From positions 62,001 to 126,000 of the forward strand of contig CALIDI010000012.1 of NCBI GenBank assembly GCA_938023035.1: a DNA stretch of 64,000 nucleotides. The letters are read 5' to 3'. The stretch comes from an uncultured Leptolyngbyaceae cyanobacterium (GTDB taxonomy: Bacteria > Cyanobacteriota > Cyanobacteriia > Leptolyngbyales > Leptolyngbyaceae). Under the pieces are notes generated by a model, which was not told the origin of the DNA, searched no databases, and saw only the letters and a program-made list of their open reading frames with translations. The position numbers and the translations under genes are program-made. Below, piece by piece: positions 1-8,990 of this stretch (the stretch's first letter is position 1; each line of letters opens with the position of its first letter).

Positions 1-330
1 GCCGGCCAGCAGGGGATAACGGCTCGAAAACTCTTGCACCATCCGCACGAGGGCATCGTAGACCGCCTGATCGCCGTGGGGATGGTATTTACCCAACACA
101 TCCCCAACGACACGGGCACACTTACGATAAGGGCGATCCGGGGTCAGACCCAGTTCATGCATCGCGTAAAGAATCCGGCGATGCACCGGTTTTAAGCCAT
201 CTCTCACATCTGGAAGGGCGCGCCCGACGATAACGCTCATGGCATATTCCAGGTAAGACTGCTGCATCTCGGTATGCAATGCTGTTGAAATCACCTGCCC
301 GCCAGAGAGCATATTGAGTTGTTTAGCCAT
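1..330 (-). CDS. gyrA: DNA gyrase subunit A, N-terminal part (runs off window)
   Basis: This is the first 110 codons of a type IIA topoisomerase A subunit, which cuts and religates DNA to introduce negative supercoils with GyrB. The translation opens [13 protein letters not shown] and carries the family signature around [20 protein letters not shown] and the conserved HRRILYAM and YHPHGD stretches; the catalytic tyrosine lies beyond the window edge. The start ATG at 330 is clear because the N-terminus is short, as in other GyrA proteins. ParC is the only serious alternative; cyanobacteria usually have just gyrA-type genes. It is transcribed away from the receiver gene at 535, so 331-534 should hold both promoters. 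Confidence 0.93.
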   Translation of the reverse strand, partial: MAKQLNMLSGGQVISTALHTEMQQSYLEYAMSVIVGRALPDVRDGLKPVHRRILYAMHELGLTPDRPYRKCARVVGDVLGKYHPHGDQAVYDALVRMVQEFSSRYPLLAG

Positions 331-534
331 TTCCCTCGTCCCTTATTAATTTCACAAACCTGTGGCAAGAAGCTAAACCTGTCAAGTGACAATTTGAGCC
401 AATTTATTGACAGAAATCATCGTTTCACTCTGTGGCAACTGCCGTATAGCATAGTGACTAGTAGTGTGGATCTATTCATTTCACCCTAGAACCTGTCTGA
501 TTTTGCTGCAACTGCTGACACCTGCGAGGAATTT

Positions 535-933
535 ATGAAAACGGTGTTGATTGTGGAAGATGACCCGATTAATGCGCGTGTCTTTTCGAAGATTTTGGTG
601 AAGCGCGGTGGGCTAGCGGTGCGGCACACGGAAGATGTGGAAGAGGTGATGAAAATTGTCCAGGCAGGAGAAGCCGATATTATTTTGATGGATGTTTCGC
701 TAGCAAATAGTGTCTATCAGGGCAAGTCGGTGGATGGAATTCAGATTACCCAGATGCTAAAGCAAAATCCCCAAACGGCAGACCTCCCAGTTATTTTGGT
801 CACTGCCCATGCGATGCAGGGCGATCGCGAGAATTTTCTGAAGCAGAGTGGTGCCGATGACTATATCTCTAAGCCAGTGGTCGATCACGAGGCGTTTATT
901 CGCCAAATCTTAGCGCTGTTACCCGCGGAGTAA
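535..933 (+). CDS. Stand-alone CheY-like response regulator receiver
   Basis: A 132-residue protein consisting only of a phosphoacceptor receiver domain. The acidic pair is in VEDDP near residue 9, the phosphoacceptor Asp is in ILMDVSLA near residue 53, the conserved Thr is in VILVTAHA and the Lys in YISKPV. There is no output domain, so it probably works by protein-protein contact or phosphotransfer, as in CheY or Spo0F-like proteins. A GAGGA ribosome site lies just ahead of the ATG. No histidine kinase is adjacent, so its partner cannot be inferred from context. The insertion ANSVYQGKSVDG after the phosphoacceptor is longer than in CheY and resembles DivK-like cyanobacterial receivers. Confidence 0.9.
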   Translation: MKTVLIVEDDPINARVFSKILVKRGGLAVRHTEDVEEVMKIVQAGEADIILMDVSLANSVYQGKSVDGIQITQMLKQNPQTADLPVILVTAHAMQGDRENFLKQSGADDYISKPVVDHEAFIRQILALLPAE

Positions 934-1037
934 AAGCGGAAACCTGTCCTCCTAAACTCAAGCATAGAAAGAATTCTAGACCCAATCAGCGCATTTGTAC
1001 TAAATTGCATATTTAAAATTTCTCAATCCTTTATCCC

Positions 1038-1486
1038 ATGACTGGATCTCACCTCTCTGCAACGGTCGGCGATAGTAGGGCATCAGAGTCGCTCAGGCTG
1101 CTAGCGCTGCGGCTGCGGCCTGGGCAAGACTTGAGGCAATCCCTGCACGATTTTGCGGTGCAGCATCAGCTCAAAGCGGCTTTTATCTTGTCGGCGGTCG
1201 GTAGCCTCCGGCAAGCCGCCATTCGCTTTGCCGATCAGCCAGAGCATCGGCTCTATACCCAAAAGTTTGAGATTATATCCCTCCAGGGAATGCTTTCAAT
1301 CTACGGGATGCATCTCCACCTCAGTCTGGCGGATGCGGCGGGCAAAGTGAGGGGGGGCATCTCAGTCGGGGATGCTTGATCTATACCACGGCGGAAATGG
1401 TCATGGGGGAGATTCTAGGGTTGGAGTTTTTGCGATCGCCCGATTCACAAACGGGATTTCTAGAACTGGAGATTAAATCTCAATGA
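1038..1486 (+). pseudogene. PPC/DUF296 domain DNA-binding-like protein, frameshifted
   Basis: The reading frame from 1038 encodes the beta-rich PPC (DUF296) fold: LRLRPGQDL, FILSAVGSL, and GMLSIYGMHLHLSLAD. It stops early at 1379. Adding one base to the G7 run at 1351-1357 restores the family's conserved end, GGHLSRGCLIYTTAEMVMG followed by LEFLR, and a stop at 1484-1486, giving about 149 residues. The conserved GGHL...GC..YTTAE motif is therefore split by a one-base deletion, either a real mutation or a homopolymer sequencing error. Bacterial PPC proteins are small trimers of uncertain role. The intact frame would overlap the tail of the convergent methyltransferase gene by 14 bp. Confidence 0.82.
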
Positions 1487-2483
1487 GTCCAGGCTGATGC
1501 AGCCACTCTGGAGTGATAGGGCGCAGCCTTCCCGTTTCAGTATTCTGCAACAACACGCTAAAAGCTCCGGCTCCTAGCCCCCCTTGGGGAAACATGCGGT
1601 AGCAGGGAAACATGGCTAAATGGGACTGAAATGCCTCTAGAAAAGGCACAGGAACGGGCTGAAACTGAGGAAACCGTTGCAACAGCCAACCAATCACCTG
1701 CTCGTTTTCTTCGGGGGAATACGTGCAGGTGGTGTAAATCAGGTGGCCTTGGGGGGCAATCATTTGGGCGGCATTTGCCAGGATACGCTTCTGCCGTTTG
1801 GCATTATGGCGGATCGTCAGGGGATGAAAACAGCCCTCGGCCTTGCTGCCCTTTGCCAGGAGCGATTGCCCGGAGCAGGGAGCATCCACTATCACCAGGG
1901 GCAGAGCTTGCGCCAGCTCCTCCGCAAGGATTTGAGTATCGAGCCGCAGGGCGATCGCCGGTTGAATCCGGCAACGTCTTAAGTTCCCTACAAGTTGCCC
2001 CATGCGTTTGCCGATCACTTCATTGGCTAACAGCAGCAGGGGTTGTAGGGTCACCCAGGCAAAGACACTTTTGCCTCCTGGCGCAGCGCAGAGATCCAAC
2101 ACCCGCTCAAGGCCCGGTTGCAACAATAGCAAAGGGGAAATGGCAAACACTGAGGAAAAGTCTAGACAATAGAACGCGCCTGCTCCATGGAGGGGGTGCT
2201 GCCCGGGCTTTTGTCCTGGGGCGAGGCGATCCACAAAGGCGGGTTGCCAGGGTAAGGGTGGCTCTAGAGCAAAGGGCACAGGACACGAGCGGTGATCGCG
2301 CCAGAGAATACAGGGGGCAAAGGGCTGGGGATGCAGCAAGCACTGCTGAAACTGCGCCTGCTCCGCTGGATCTGCAAATAACCGCTGGCTGAGCTTGACC
2401 AGTAGCTTAGAAGGCAGCGGTGACACATCTATTCTCCCTTTTCTACCCATGCTGGTACTCCTGGAATGAAGGCAATCAGCCAC
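1473..2483 (-). CDS. RsmB/NOP2-family SAM-dependent RNA (cytosine-5) methyltransferase
   Basis: Predicted to methylate C5 of a cytosine in rRNA or tRNA using S-adenosylmethionine. The SAM-binding motif I, VLDLCAAPGGKS, is at about 128-139; motif IV DAPCSG with the resolving cysteine is at about 200-205; motif VI YTTCTYSPEENE with the nucleophilic cysteine is at about 250-261. At 336 residues it is shorter than RsmB (about 430) and lacks the N-terminal NusB-like domain, so the exact target base is unknown. A second Met eleven codons in (MGRKGR) is a possible start. It sits 18 bp downstream of the HAD gene on the same strand and they may be cotranscribed. Confidence 0.87.
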   Translation of the reverse strand: MADCLHSRSTSMGRKGRIDVSPLPSKLLVKLSQRLFADPAEQAQFQQCLLHPQPFAPCILWRDHRSCPVPFALEPPLPWQPAFVDRLAPGQKPGQHPLHGAGAFYCLDFSSVFAISPLLLLQPGLERVLDLCAAPGGKSVFAWVTLQPLLLLANEVIGKRMGQLVGNLRRCRIQPAIALRLDTQILAEELAQALPLVIVDAPCSGQSLLAKGSKAEGCFHPLTIRHNAKRQKRILANAAQMIAPQGHLIYTTCTYSPEENEQVIGWLLQRFPQFQPVPVPFLEAFQSHLAMFPCYRMFPQGGLGAGAFSVLLQNTETGRLRPITPEWLHQPGLIEI

Positions 2484-2501
2484 TGTTATCCCTCAGTCCA
2501 T

Positions 2502-3293
2502 CTAGCATTCTTCTGGTGCGCTGACAGCACCCCGATGCTGAAGCAGTTTTTGAGCCAATTCCAGGGTGAAGTAGGTGTGGTTAAAGGCATTTCCTGCTAA
2601 TACTTGAAAAGGGCGATCAGGTTCACCCAGGCAATCCAGCACCAGCGCTGCCCCTGTAAAGTCTTGCCCCTCGGTGTAAGCATTTACCGTAATCACCGTT
2701 GACAACCCCGCCTGGGTCGCTGCTTGCAACCCTTGATGGCTATCCTCAATCACTAAACAATCGGCTGGCTCTAGTTGCAGCCTTTGCAGCACCGCCTGGT
2801 AAGCATCAGGGGCGGGCTTTTTAGCGGGGACGCTATCTCCTGCGACTATCACCTCAAACCAGGTGGGACTCTGGGGATGCAGAGAAACCTCTAGCAACGG
2901 TTGCACATTTTCCAGAGCGCTGGTGGTAGCGATCGCCAACCGAATTCCGGCGGCACGGGCCGCCTCAATCAAACGCTGCACCCCCGGACGCAGGGGAATG
3001 GCTCCTATTCTAACTTGTTCGCGGTAATACGCTGTTTTCAATTGATGCAGTTGGGCCGACCACGTCAACACATCTTCAGGAGGTTGCCAGTCGGGATGAT
3101 AAATTGAGTGATAAAATCGAATCCGCTCTTTGCCACCCGCCACTTCCAGCAGTTCTCCGTAGCGCTCTACGCTCCACTCCCAATCTAGACCAGCCGCAGC
3201 AAATGCTTGGTTAAAAGCAACTCGGTGCCCATCACGCTCGGTTTCAGCAAGGGTGCCATCGACATCAAAAATCAGTGCTTTTAAGTTCGCCAT
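2502..3293 (-). CDS. HAD-superfamily phosphatase, CbbY-like
   Basis: A 263-residue haloacid dehalogenase hydrolase. Motif I is DVDGTLAETE at the N-terminus, with the nucleophilic Asp and the acid/base Asp two residues later; motif II Thr is in LAIATTSA; motif III Lys is in VPAKKPAPDAY; motif IV acids are in LVIEDSHQGLQAA. The helical cap between motif I and II resembles CbbY/beta-phosphoglucomutase-type proteins. CbbY of phototrophs dephosphorylates xylulose-1,5-bisphosphate, a Rubisco inhibitor, but no carbon-fixation gene is nearby and the substrate is inferred from similarity only. The ATG at 3293 gives the standard start directly before LIFDVDGT. Confidence 0.85.
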   Translation of the reverse strand: MANLKALIFDVDGTLAETERDGHRVAFNQAFAAAGLDWEWSVERYGELLEVAGGKERIRFYHSIYHPDWQPPEDVLTWSAQLHQLKTAYYREQVRIGAIPLRPGVQRLIEAARAAGIRLAIATTSALENVQPLLEVSLHPQSPTWFEVIVAGDSVPAKKPAPDAYQAVLQRLQLEPADCLVIEDSHQGLQAATQAGLSTVITVNAYTEGQDFTGAALVLDCLGEPDRPFQVLAGNAFNHTYFTLELAQKLLQHRGAVSAPEEC

Positions 3294-3479
3294 GGTGAGA
3301 AAGAGAACACCGTGAAAAGGTTAGCATATTGCTCCTATGTCTTCGACTTTTGTGATCGCCACCGCCCTATTTCTGATAGCAAGGTGAATGTATATCGCTG
3401 CAACGGTGGGGCTTCCCCCTTCTCCCTAGGTCAGGCTTTAGAATAGAAAAGCTGCTTTTGATCATTTTTACCATTTACC

Positions 3480-4553
3480 ATGACTGCGATCGCTGCCACT
3501 CCTCCGATTCAGCCCCCTCTGCTGGGCAAATCCCGGGCTGAACTGGTGGAGTGGGTTCAACAGCAGGGGCAACCGGCCTATCGGGGCAAGCAGTTGCATG
3601 AGTGGATTTATGCAAAGGGGGTGCGATCGCTGGCGACAATCTCTGTTTTTCCAAAGCAGTGGCGGGCAGCCTTGGAAACGGTTGAAGTCGGGCGATCGCA
3701 CTTACACTATCGTGCGGTTGCCCCCGATGGTACCATTAAATACCTGCTGCGCCTCAGCGATGGCCATATGATTGAAACAGTCGGCATTCCCACAGATAAA
3801 CGCCTGACGGTATGCGTTTCTTCCCAGGTGGGGTGTCCTATGGCCTGCACCTTTTGTGCCACGGGGAAGGGGGGCTTTTTGCGAAACCTGGCCACCCACG
3901 AAATTCTGGATCAGGTTCTTACGGTGCAGTCGGACTTTGGGCAACGGGTCACCAACATTGTATTTATGGGCATGGGTGAACCCTTGCTCAATGATCAAGC
4001 CGTTTTGGCGGCGGTGCGTTCCATCAATCAGGATATTGGGATTGGTCAACGCTGCATCACAATATCTACGGTCGGGATTCCAGGACGAATTCGGCGCTGG
4101 GCCGAGCATCAGTTGCAGGCAACCCTGGCGGTGAGTCTCCACGCCTCTAACCAATCAATTCGTGAGCAGCTTGTTCCTAGCGCGCGTCAATATCCCCTCC
4201 CTATGCTCTTGGAGGAGTGCCGCGAATACGTCCAGATTACGGGCAGACGTGTCACCTTTGAGTACATTCTGCTGGCCGAGCTTAATGATTTACCAACCCA
4301 TGCTGACGAGCTGGCCCACCATCTCCGGGGCTTTCAGAGTCATGTGAATTTGATTCCGTATAACCCAATTCAAGAAATGGATTATCAACGGCCTACGCCA
4401 AAACGAGTGGAGACGTTTGTGCAGCGCTTGCAGGCTGCGGGGATTGCTGTTAGCGTGCGCCAGACTCGTGGCCTAGAGGCAGACGCCGCCTGTGGCCAGC
4501 TTCGCGCGGCGATCGCACCCCGAATCGATTCAAAAAACTCAGAAAATCGCTAA
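3480..4553 (+). CDS. rlmN: Dual-specificity RNA methyltransferase RlmN (radical SAM)
   Basis: Methylates C2 of A2503 in 23S rRNA and A37 in some tRNAs by a radical SAM ping-pong mechanism. The 357-residue length is normal. The iron-sulfur cluster motif CPMACTFC supplies C119, C123 and C126; GEPLLN is the conserved SAM-binding GEP motif; the C-terminal [18 protein letters not shown] contains the second catalytic cysteine. The N-terminal [12 protein letters not shown] accessory domain is also recognisable. It is a single-gene unit, convergent with sppA with about 107 bp between them. Confidence 0.95.
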   Translation: MTAIAATPPIQPPLLGKSRAELVEWVQQQGQPAYRGKQLHEWIYAKGVRSLATISVFPKQWRAALETVEVGRSHLHYRAVAPDGTIKYLLRLSDGHMIETVGIPTDKRLTVCVSSQVGCPMACTFCATGKGGFLRNLATHEILDQVLTVQSDFGQRVTNIVFMGMGEPLLNDQAVLAAVRSINQDIGIGQRCITISTVGIPGRIRRWAEHQLQATLAVSLHASNQSIREQLVPSARQYPLPMLLEECREYVQITGRRVTFEYILLAELNDLPTHADELAHHLRGFQSHVNLIPYNPIQEMDYQRPTPKRVETFVQRLQAAGIAVSVRQTRGLEADAACGQLRAAIAPRIDSKNSENR

Positions 4554-4660
4554 ACATTGCTTTGGTCAAATGCTGAGGAACAAACCCAGTGCGCAACCGC
4601 TAAGGCTGAGTAGGCATTTTGCCGCGCCGTCATCATGCTCTGAGGCAGCGGCAATCGCCC

Positions 4661-6469
4661 CTACTCAATCCAAAAGCTAAACGGCAGGCGAGCATAAATT
4701 CCCCGTGGGTCATTAAAATTGCCCAGCATCGCCAACTCGGTTTGAAGTTTGATCACCTCGCGGGTTAACAAATCGGCTTCCGGTGCTGGTTTTAGCCACG
4801 GTAAGCGAGTCAAGATTTGCTCCGGGCGCCCCCCAAAAAGCCGCTCTTCTAGACCGCGCAGCTTGGGATATTCTTCTACCTGCCAGTTATCTCCTAGGTC
4901 AGCCTTTTTAGCAGCAGCCCGAATTGCCGCTTGCAAACCGCCTAACTCATCCACTAACCCCAGTTGCTTGGCTCGGCTCCCTGACCAAACACGACCCTGG
5001 GCAATCTCAGCAACCTTCGCCCGATCTAGCTTGCGAGACTCAGCCACCTTATCGAGAAATTGATCGTAAATGTGATCCACAATTTTTTGAACCTGGGCCA
5101 ACTCTTGGGGCGTTTTGGGGCGGGTGATCGTTTGGCTATCGGCAAACTGACCAGTTTTGACCGTATCCCAGGTAATGCCATTGTCATTGGCTAGCTTACG
5201 AATATTGGGTTGAATACCAAAGACCCCAATCGATCCCGTGATGGTATTGGGTTCTGCAAAAATGCGATCGCCATAGGTCGAAATCCAATACCCGCCAGAG
5301 GCCGCTACAGAACCCATAGAAACGATGACCGGTTTGACTTTGCGCGTTAAAATCACCTCGCGCTGAATCACCTCCGAGGCCGTTGCACTTCCCCCCGGGC
5401 TATTGACCCGCAACACCACAGCTTTGATGCTCTCATCTTGCCGAATTTGCCGCAACTCGCGGGCAAATCGGTCGCCACCAATGCTACCCGATTCCCCCTG
5501 CCCATTGACAATATCACCATCCGCGTAAAGCACGGCAATCTTACGGTTGCGGCTGCGTTGAGTATCCTGCCGCGCTTCTACAACCCGGGCATAGTTACGC
5601 AAACTGATCTGACGAAAGCTTTTATCTTTCGCTTTGCTATCCGTCAGCTTTTTCAATTCATCAATGATCTCATCTTGATAGGCCTGCCGATCCACCAGGC
5701 CTTGCTTGACGGCATCTGCCGCTAGCAGACTCACTTGTTGATTCGCGATCGCCTGCAACTGCTGCGGCGTTTTATTGCGAGCCTCCCCCGTTGCCTTGAG
5801 AAACTCATTCCAGATATCCTGCAACAGGGTCTGCGTCTGCTGCCGATTTTCGGGACTCAACTGATTCAGCAAAAATGGTTCCACGGCTGACTTATATCGG
5901 CCAACCCGGGTCACTTGCACATCGACTCCATATTTCTGAAGGAACCCACTAAAGAAAATGGGCTGGGAACTGAGGCCATTTAATTCCATCGATCCCATGG
6001 GATGAATTGCGATCGCATCCGCAGTAGAAGCCAGATAATAGGTACGCTCAGTCCAATCCACATCATAAGCAATCAGCCGCTTACCAGAAGCACGAAACCG
6101 TTGCAGTGCTTCGCGCGCTTCTTTCAGGGTGGCAAACCCAGTGGGGTTGCTGCCGCTACGACTACTGTAGAGGTAGATGCCGACAATACGCGCATCCTTA
6201 GCGGCCTGGTCAACCGCCGTTACAAAGGTGTGTAGCTGAATCGATGACGAATTATCTGACAAAGCTTGGCCCAGGGTACTGGGCGATCGTGGCCCTTCTG
6301 TCAGTGGCTGAGCCATATCGACCAGTAAAATCGACCGATCTTTCACTGCGGGAACAGGGTCTCGCGTTACCAGCAGCAGGATCAAAGCAATCAAACCACC
6401 AACACTCAAACCCAGAAAGATAAAAATTCCCAGCAGGGTTGCCAGAGTGTGCTTAAGAAAATCACGCAT
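4661..6469 (-). CDS. sppA: Signal peptide peptidase SppA, 67K type
   Basis: A membrane-anchored serine protease that degrades cleaved signal peptides; in cyanobacteria SppA enzymes are also linked to thylakoid acclimation. There is one N-terminal membrane helix (about residues 10-33). Two SppA domains follow: the first carries the general-base Lys in RVGRYKSAVEPFL and the second the nucleophilic Ser in MGSVAASGGYWIST. The 602-residue length matches the tandem-domain (E. coli-type) form rather than the short SppA. It is followed on the other strand by rlmN; upstream are a repeat element and a thioredoxin gene on the same strand. Confidence 0.93.
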   Translation of the reverse strand: MRDFLKHTLATLLGIFIFLGLSVGGLIALILLLVTRDPVPAVKDRSILLVDMAQPLTEGPRSPSTLGQALSDNSSSIQLHTFVTAVDQAAKDARIVGIYLYSSRSGSNPTGFATLKEAREALQRFRASGKRLIAYDVDWTERTYYLASTADAIAIHPMGSMELNGLSSQPIFFSGFLQKYGVDVQVTRVGRYKSAVEPFLLNQLSPENRQQTQTLLQDIWNEFLKATGEARNKTPQQLQAIANQQVSLLAADAVKQGLVDRQAYQDEIIDELKKLTDSKAKDKSFRQISLRNYARVVEARQDTQRSRNRKIAVLYADGDIVNGQGESGSIGGDRFARELRQIRQDESIKAVVLRVNSPGGSATASEVIQREVILTRKVKPVIVSMGSVAASGGYWISTYGDRIFAEPNTITGSIGVFGIQPNIRKLANDNGITWDTVKTGQFADSQTITRPKTPQELAQVQKIVDHIYDQFLDKVAESRKLDRAKVAEIAQGRVWSGSRAKQLGLVDELGGLQAAIRAAAKKADLGDNWQVEEYPKLRGLEERLFGGRPEQILTRLPWLKPAPEADLLTREVIKLQTELAMLGNFNDPRGIYARLPFSFWIE

Positions 6470-6617
6470 TCAATTAACACCCAGCAGTAGAAGAAGCAAA
6501 TGCTTGCTCTAGCCTAGCACCGCTAACTGCCCATGACAGGTTCAGTAGCTAGCAGTAGCGCTGTGAAAACGATCAGGGCGCTGGCGTTGCAAGCTTCTAC
6601 ACAACAGAGTGATTGCC

Positions 6618-6777
6618 GGGTGCATGTCGCTTTTGCCCTCACCCTTTTCTGGTATGCCCGGATTGCTCGAATTCCTCTCCCAAATTGGGAGAGGAACGTT
6701 GAGATAGCTCGACCTCGCTTCTCCCAACCTGGGAGAAGCGGCTGGAGGATGAGAACCTGAAAAGGCAGCATGCTCTC
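6618..6777 (+). mobile_element. MITE-like element, copy 1 (160 bp, perfect 9-bp target duplication)
   Basis: The element starts GGGTGCATGTCGCTTTTGCC and ends ...GGCAGCATGCTCTC, giving imperfect terminal inverted repeats. It contains two internal palindromes, CCTCTCCCAAATTGGGAGAGG-like and CTTCTCCCAACCTGGGAGAAG-like. The direct repeat GTGATTGCC flanks it exactly (6609-6617 and 6778-6786), the mark of transposition. It encodes nothing. It lies 37 bp past the thioredoxin stop codon. Open frames across it on both strands are by-products of the palindromes. Confidence 0.85.
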
Positions 6778-6814
6778 GTGATTGCCATTATTGATAACAA
6801 TCTGAACCCGGTCA

Positions 6815-7159
6815 CTAGTGAGTGCGAGAAAATGAATCTGCATGAACGGCATCCAGCATCAGCCGTTGCAACTCCACCCAAAGGTGATCCCGCTGGTACA
6901 TGCCCTCAATGCGATGCACTAATTTGCCATCCTCAAAAAAGAGCAGGGTTGGCAGAGTCGTAATCCGATACTGGCTAGACAACTTCAAGTTGTCATCTGC
7001 ATTGATCCCCACTAATTTAATGCCCTGCTTCCAGGTGGACTGAAATCGGGTTAGTAACGGCTCGACCATACGGCAAGGGCCGCACCAAGGAGCACCAAAA
7101 TAGACAAGAACAGGAACCGACGACTCTAAAACCTCTTGTTTAAAGTTTTGTGCGCTCAT
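6815..7159 (-). CDS. Thioredoxin
   Basis: A single-domain dithiol oxidoreductase of 114 residues. The active site WCGPC is at residues 25-29 (VYFGAPWCGPCRMVEP), the conserved cis-proline is in ITTLPTLLFFEDG, and the buried Asp region is VGINADDN. The start at ATG 7159 (MSAQNF) is preferred over an in-frame TTG one codon upstream. The C-terminal tail ADSFSRTH extends slightly past the usual fold. It is probably one of several cytosolic thioredoxins that reduce Calvin-cycle and other targets; the class (m, x or y) cannot be set from this alone. Confidence 0.93.
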   Translation of the reverse strand: MSAQNFKQEVLESSVPVLVYFGAPWCGPCRMVEPLLTRFQSTWKQGIKLVGINADDNLKLSSQYRITTLPTLLFFEDGKLVHRIEGMYQRDHLWVELQRLMLDAVHADSFSRTH

Positions 7160-7213
7160 CAAAAGTCTTTGATCCCTAGCAGTAATTTATGAATTTTTAC
7201 TATTTGCCTTATC

Positions 7214-7924
7214 CTACCAGGCAACGCGGCTGGTTGCATCGATCAAAATGGGATGAAGCCACCAAAAAATCAAAACAAAGAGGGCGACTCCTACATAGGC
7301 AGGGCGTAAAAATTCCCTGATTTCTACCTTTTGCTTCCCTTGCCAGATTGCCAGAAAGGGGATCACAGAAGTTCGAGCTTTGACCGCTGCAAAGGCCTCT
7401 CCGTAACGAGCGGCTAAACGGCGATCGCCATGCCACACTCCAAACAGGTGATGGGCAATCAGCCCCAGGCAAGTCACCAGCATAAAGGAGGTTCCTAACC
7501 AGAGGCTATGGGCAACGCACCAGATAATTTGCCCGACCATCTGAGGATGACGAGTAATCCGAATGATCCCAGTTTCGTAGAGGTGCACCGTTGGCTTGTG
7601 AATCGCTGCAATTTCAAGCAGGTTAAAGGTCGCCGGGTAGAGAAACAGAAACGACACGGCTGACAATATCCAGACCAGTTGCATCAGGCCAGGAACATCC
7701 TGAAGCTGCCAGAGCTGCGCCCCGTCGTAGCGATGGTTAAAGAAATAAATAATCAGAATTGTGGCTAGGGGCAGGCTGACGAGCGCAAACACAACCCGAT
7801 AAAGGCGAGCGCCCATGAGTTGCTCCGCCTTGGGGCGAAGGGCAGCCAGCCCACTATGGGCGATCGCAAAGGTAATCAGTAGGGCCACCATCGTAAAATG
7901 ACTCGGAGTGAACCATTCTGGCAT
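7214..7924 (-). CDS. NnrU-family membrane protein, possible 15-cis-zeta-carotene isomerase homologue
   Basis: About 236 residues with six or seven membrane helices. The NnrU domain is recognisable by FAIAHSGLAALRP near the start (conserved histidine), GIIRITRHPQMVGQIIWCVAHSLW in the middle and HHLFGVWHGDRRLAARYG near the end. The plant relative Z-ISO isomerises 9,15,9'-tri-cis-zeta-carotene using heme ligated by conserved histidines; NnrU itself is linked to nitric oxide respiration. In a phototroph the carotenoid role is the more likely, but that is inference. The ATG at 7924 (MPEWFTPSHF) is favoured over an upstream TTG. Confidence 0.8.
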   Translation of the reverse strand: MPEWFTPSHFTMVALLITFAIAHSGLAALRPKAEQLMGARLYRVVFALVSLPLATILIIYFFNHRYDGAQLWQLQDVPGLMQLVWILSAVSFLFLYPATFNLLEIAAIHKPTVHLYETGIIRITRHPQMVGQIIWCVAHSLWLGTSFMLVTCLGLIAHHLFGVWHGDRRLAARYGEAFAAVKARTSVIPFLAIWQGKQKVEIREFLRPAYVGVALFVLIFWWLHPILIDATSRVAW

Positions 7925-8225
7925 AGTGATCAAGTTGACTCATTGATAGGAATAAAAAGGATAAACCTTAAGATAGAGCCGATACCAGTTGAATCGCTAG
8001 AGGCTGGATTCAGTGTCAGGAAGCTCCTCTAAGTTCCCTGATTCTAAGTTCCCTGATTAAGGGGGGAACCGGAGGCGCTCAGTTCAGGCAAAGCAGCTAG
8101 ACTCAACAGAATTCTCTCAGTGCCTGCCTTTTGCAGGAAAAAAGAATATTTGGTCAGAGAACGCATGACTTAAGGCGATACAGCCGCTTTCCCAAGCATC
8201 TGGTCACAAACCATCAAACCAGTTC

Positions 8226-8522
8226 TTAGCCGCTATGACGACTCAGCATCACCAGCAGGCCCTGCTGGCCTAGCAAAATTTCTCTGATTAGGCTAAAAAT
8301 ACCGACCCAAATGACTGGGGTAATGTCCACTCCACCTAGGGGCTGCACAATCCGCCGAGTTGGGGCTAAAAACGGCTCGGTGGGCCATGCGATTAAATTT
8401 AAGGGAAATTGGGCCAGGTTCACTTGCGGATACCAAGTCAGCACAATCCGAAAGATGAAGAAAAGGATCATAACGGCCAGAAAGATGCCCAAACCCCAGG
8501 AGGCGATCGTAAAAACATCCAT
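8226..8522 (-). CDS. YggT/Ycf19-family membrane protein
   Basis: A 98-residue protein with two hydrophobic helices (about 5-28 and 68-90) flanking the family motif WPTEPFLAPTRRIVQPLGGVDITPVI. YggT/Ycf19 proteins (CCB3 in plants) act in membrane biogenesis; the plastid members help attach heme to cytochrome b6 and affect thylakoid organisation. It stands alone on the minus strand, with the small psbX gene about 200 bp away on the other strand. Confidence 0.9.
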   Translation of the reverse strand: MDVFTIASWGLGIFLAVMILFFIFRIVLTWYPQVNLAQFPLNLIAWPTEPFLAPTRRIVQPLGGVDITPVIWVGIFSLIREILLGQQGLLVMLSRHSG

Positions 8523-8720
8523 GGTTAAGTCAAAGATTTAAGCAATGTAAACAGTACTCTCATCTAATACTAGCGGCATCCGTCCCCGCTTTGCTGCTGA
8601 TAGCCAGGCTTTTCCCGCTTTTTTTAGCCCCCTCTGGATCAAGGCCTGGCTTCTCAAGGAGGGAACTCACTATTAAAATAATTGACAGCGAGTTTTGTTT
8701 TATGTGAGGGAAAAGGATCC

Positions 8721-8840
8721 ATGACTCCGTCTCTGTCGAATTTCATATTTAGCTTGGTGCTGGGTGCAGCGATTGTTTTGATTCCAGCAGCAGTAGCCCT
8801 GATTTTCATTAGTCAAAAAGATAAGATTCAGCGATCGTAA
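8721..8840 (+). CDS. psbX: Photosystem II subunit PsbX (39 aa)
   Basis: The translation begins [18 protein letters not shown] and ends [13 protein letters not shown], which is the near-invariant PsbX sequence: one membrane helix with a basic stromal tail. PsbX is a low-molecular-mass subunit beside cytochrome b559 that stabilises plastoquinone turnover at the QB site. An AAAAGGATCC stretch just before the ATG includes an AAGGA ribosome site. The gene lies outside the far-red cluster, so it is presumably the constitutive copy. A MITE-like element starts 14 bp after its stop. Confidence 0.95.
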   Translation: MTPSLSNFIFSLVLGAAIVLIPAAVALIFISQKDKIQRS

Positions 8841-8854
8841 GAGGCTTTTCTGAC

Positions 8855-8990
8855 GGGTGCATGTCACTTTTGCCCTCACCCTAAATACTCCCCCAATTTG
8901 GGAGAGGAACTTTGAGATGGCTTTGCTTCCCTTCTCCCAACCCGGGAAAAGGGGCTGGGGGCTAAGGGCCTGAAAAGGTGGCATGCTCTC
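8855..8990 (+). mobile_element. MITE-like element, copy 2 (136 bp, perfect 9-bp target duplication)
   Basis: Same ends as copy 1: GGGTGCATGTCACTTTTGCC on the left and GGTGGCATGCTCTC on the right. It is 24 bp shorter than copy 1, mainly in the left interior. The duplicated target TTTTCTGAC lies at 8846-8854 and 8991-8999. It sits directly after psbX and could serve as, or disturb, the psbX 3' end. Confidence 0.85.

Noticed and set aside
1631-2392. 253-codon plus frame opposite the RNA methyltransferase
   Set aside because: The minus strand carries all catalytic motifs of the methyltransferase; this frame has none.
6523-6881. Several open frames on both strands across 6523-6881
   Set aside because: They cross the MITE-like element and the thioredoxin tail; the frames arise from its palindromes, and similar frames appear at every copy of the element.
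8118-8150. Hairpin GCCTGCCTTTTGCAGG with adjacent A run as a terminator
   Set aside because: On neither strand does a T run follow the stem, so it is not a usable terminator.
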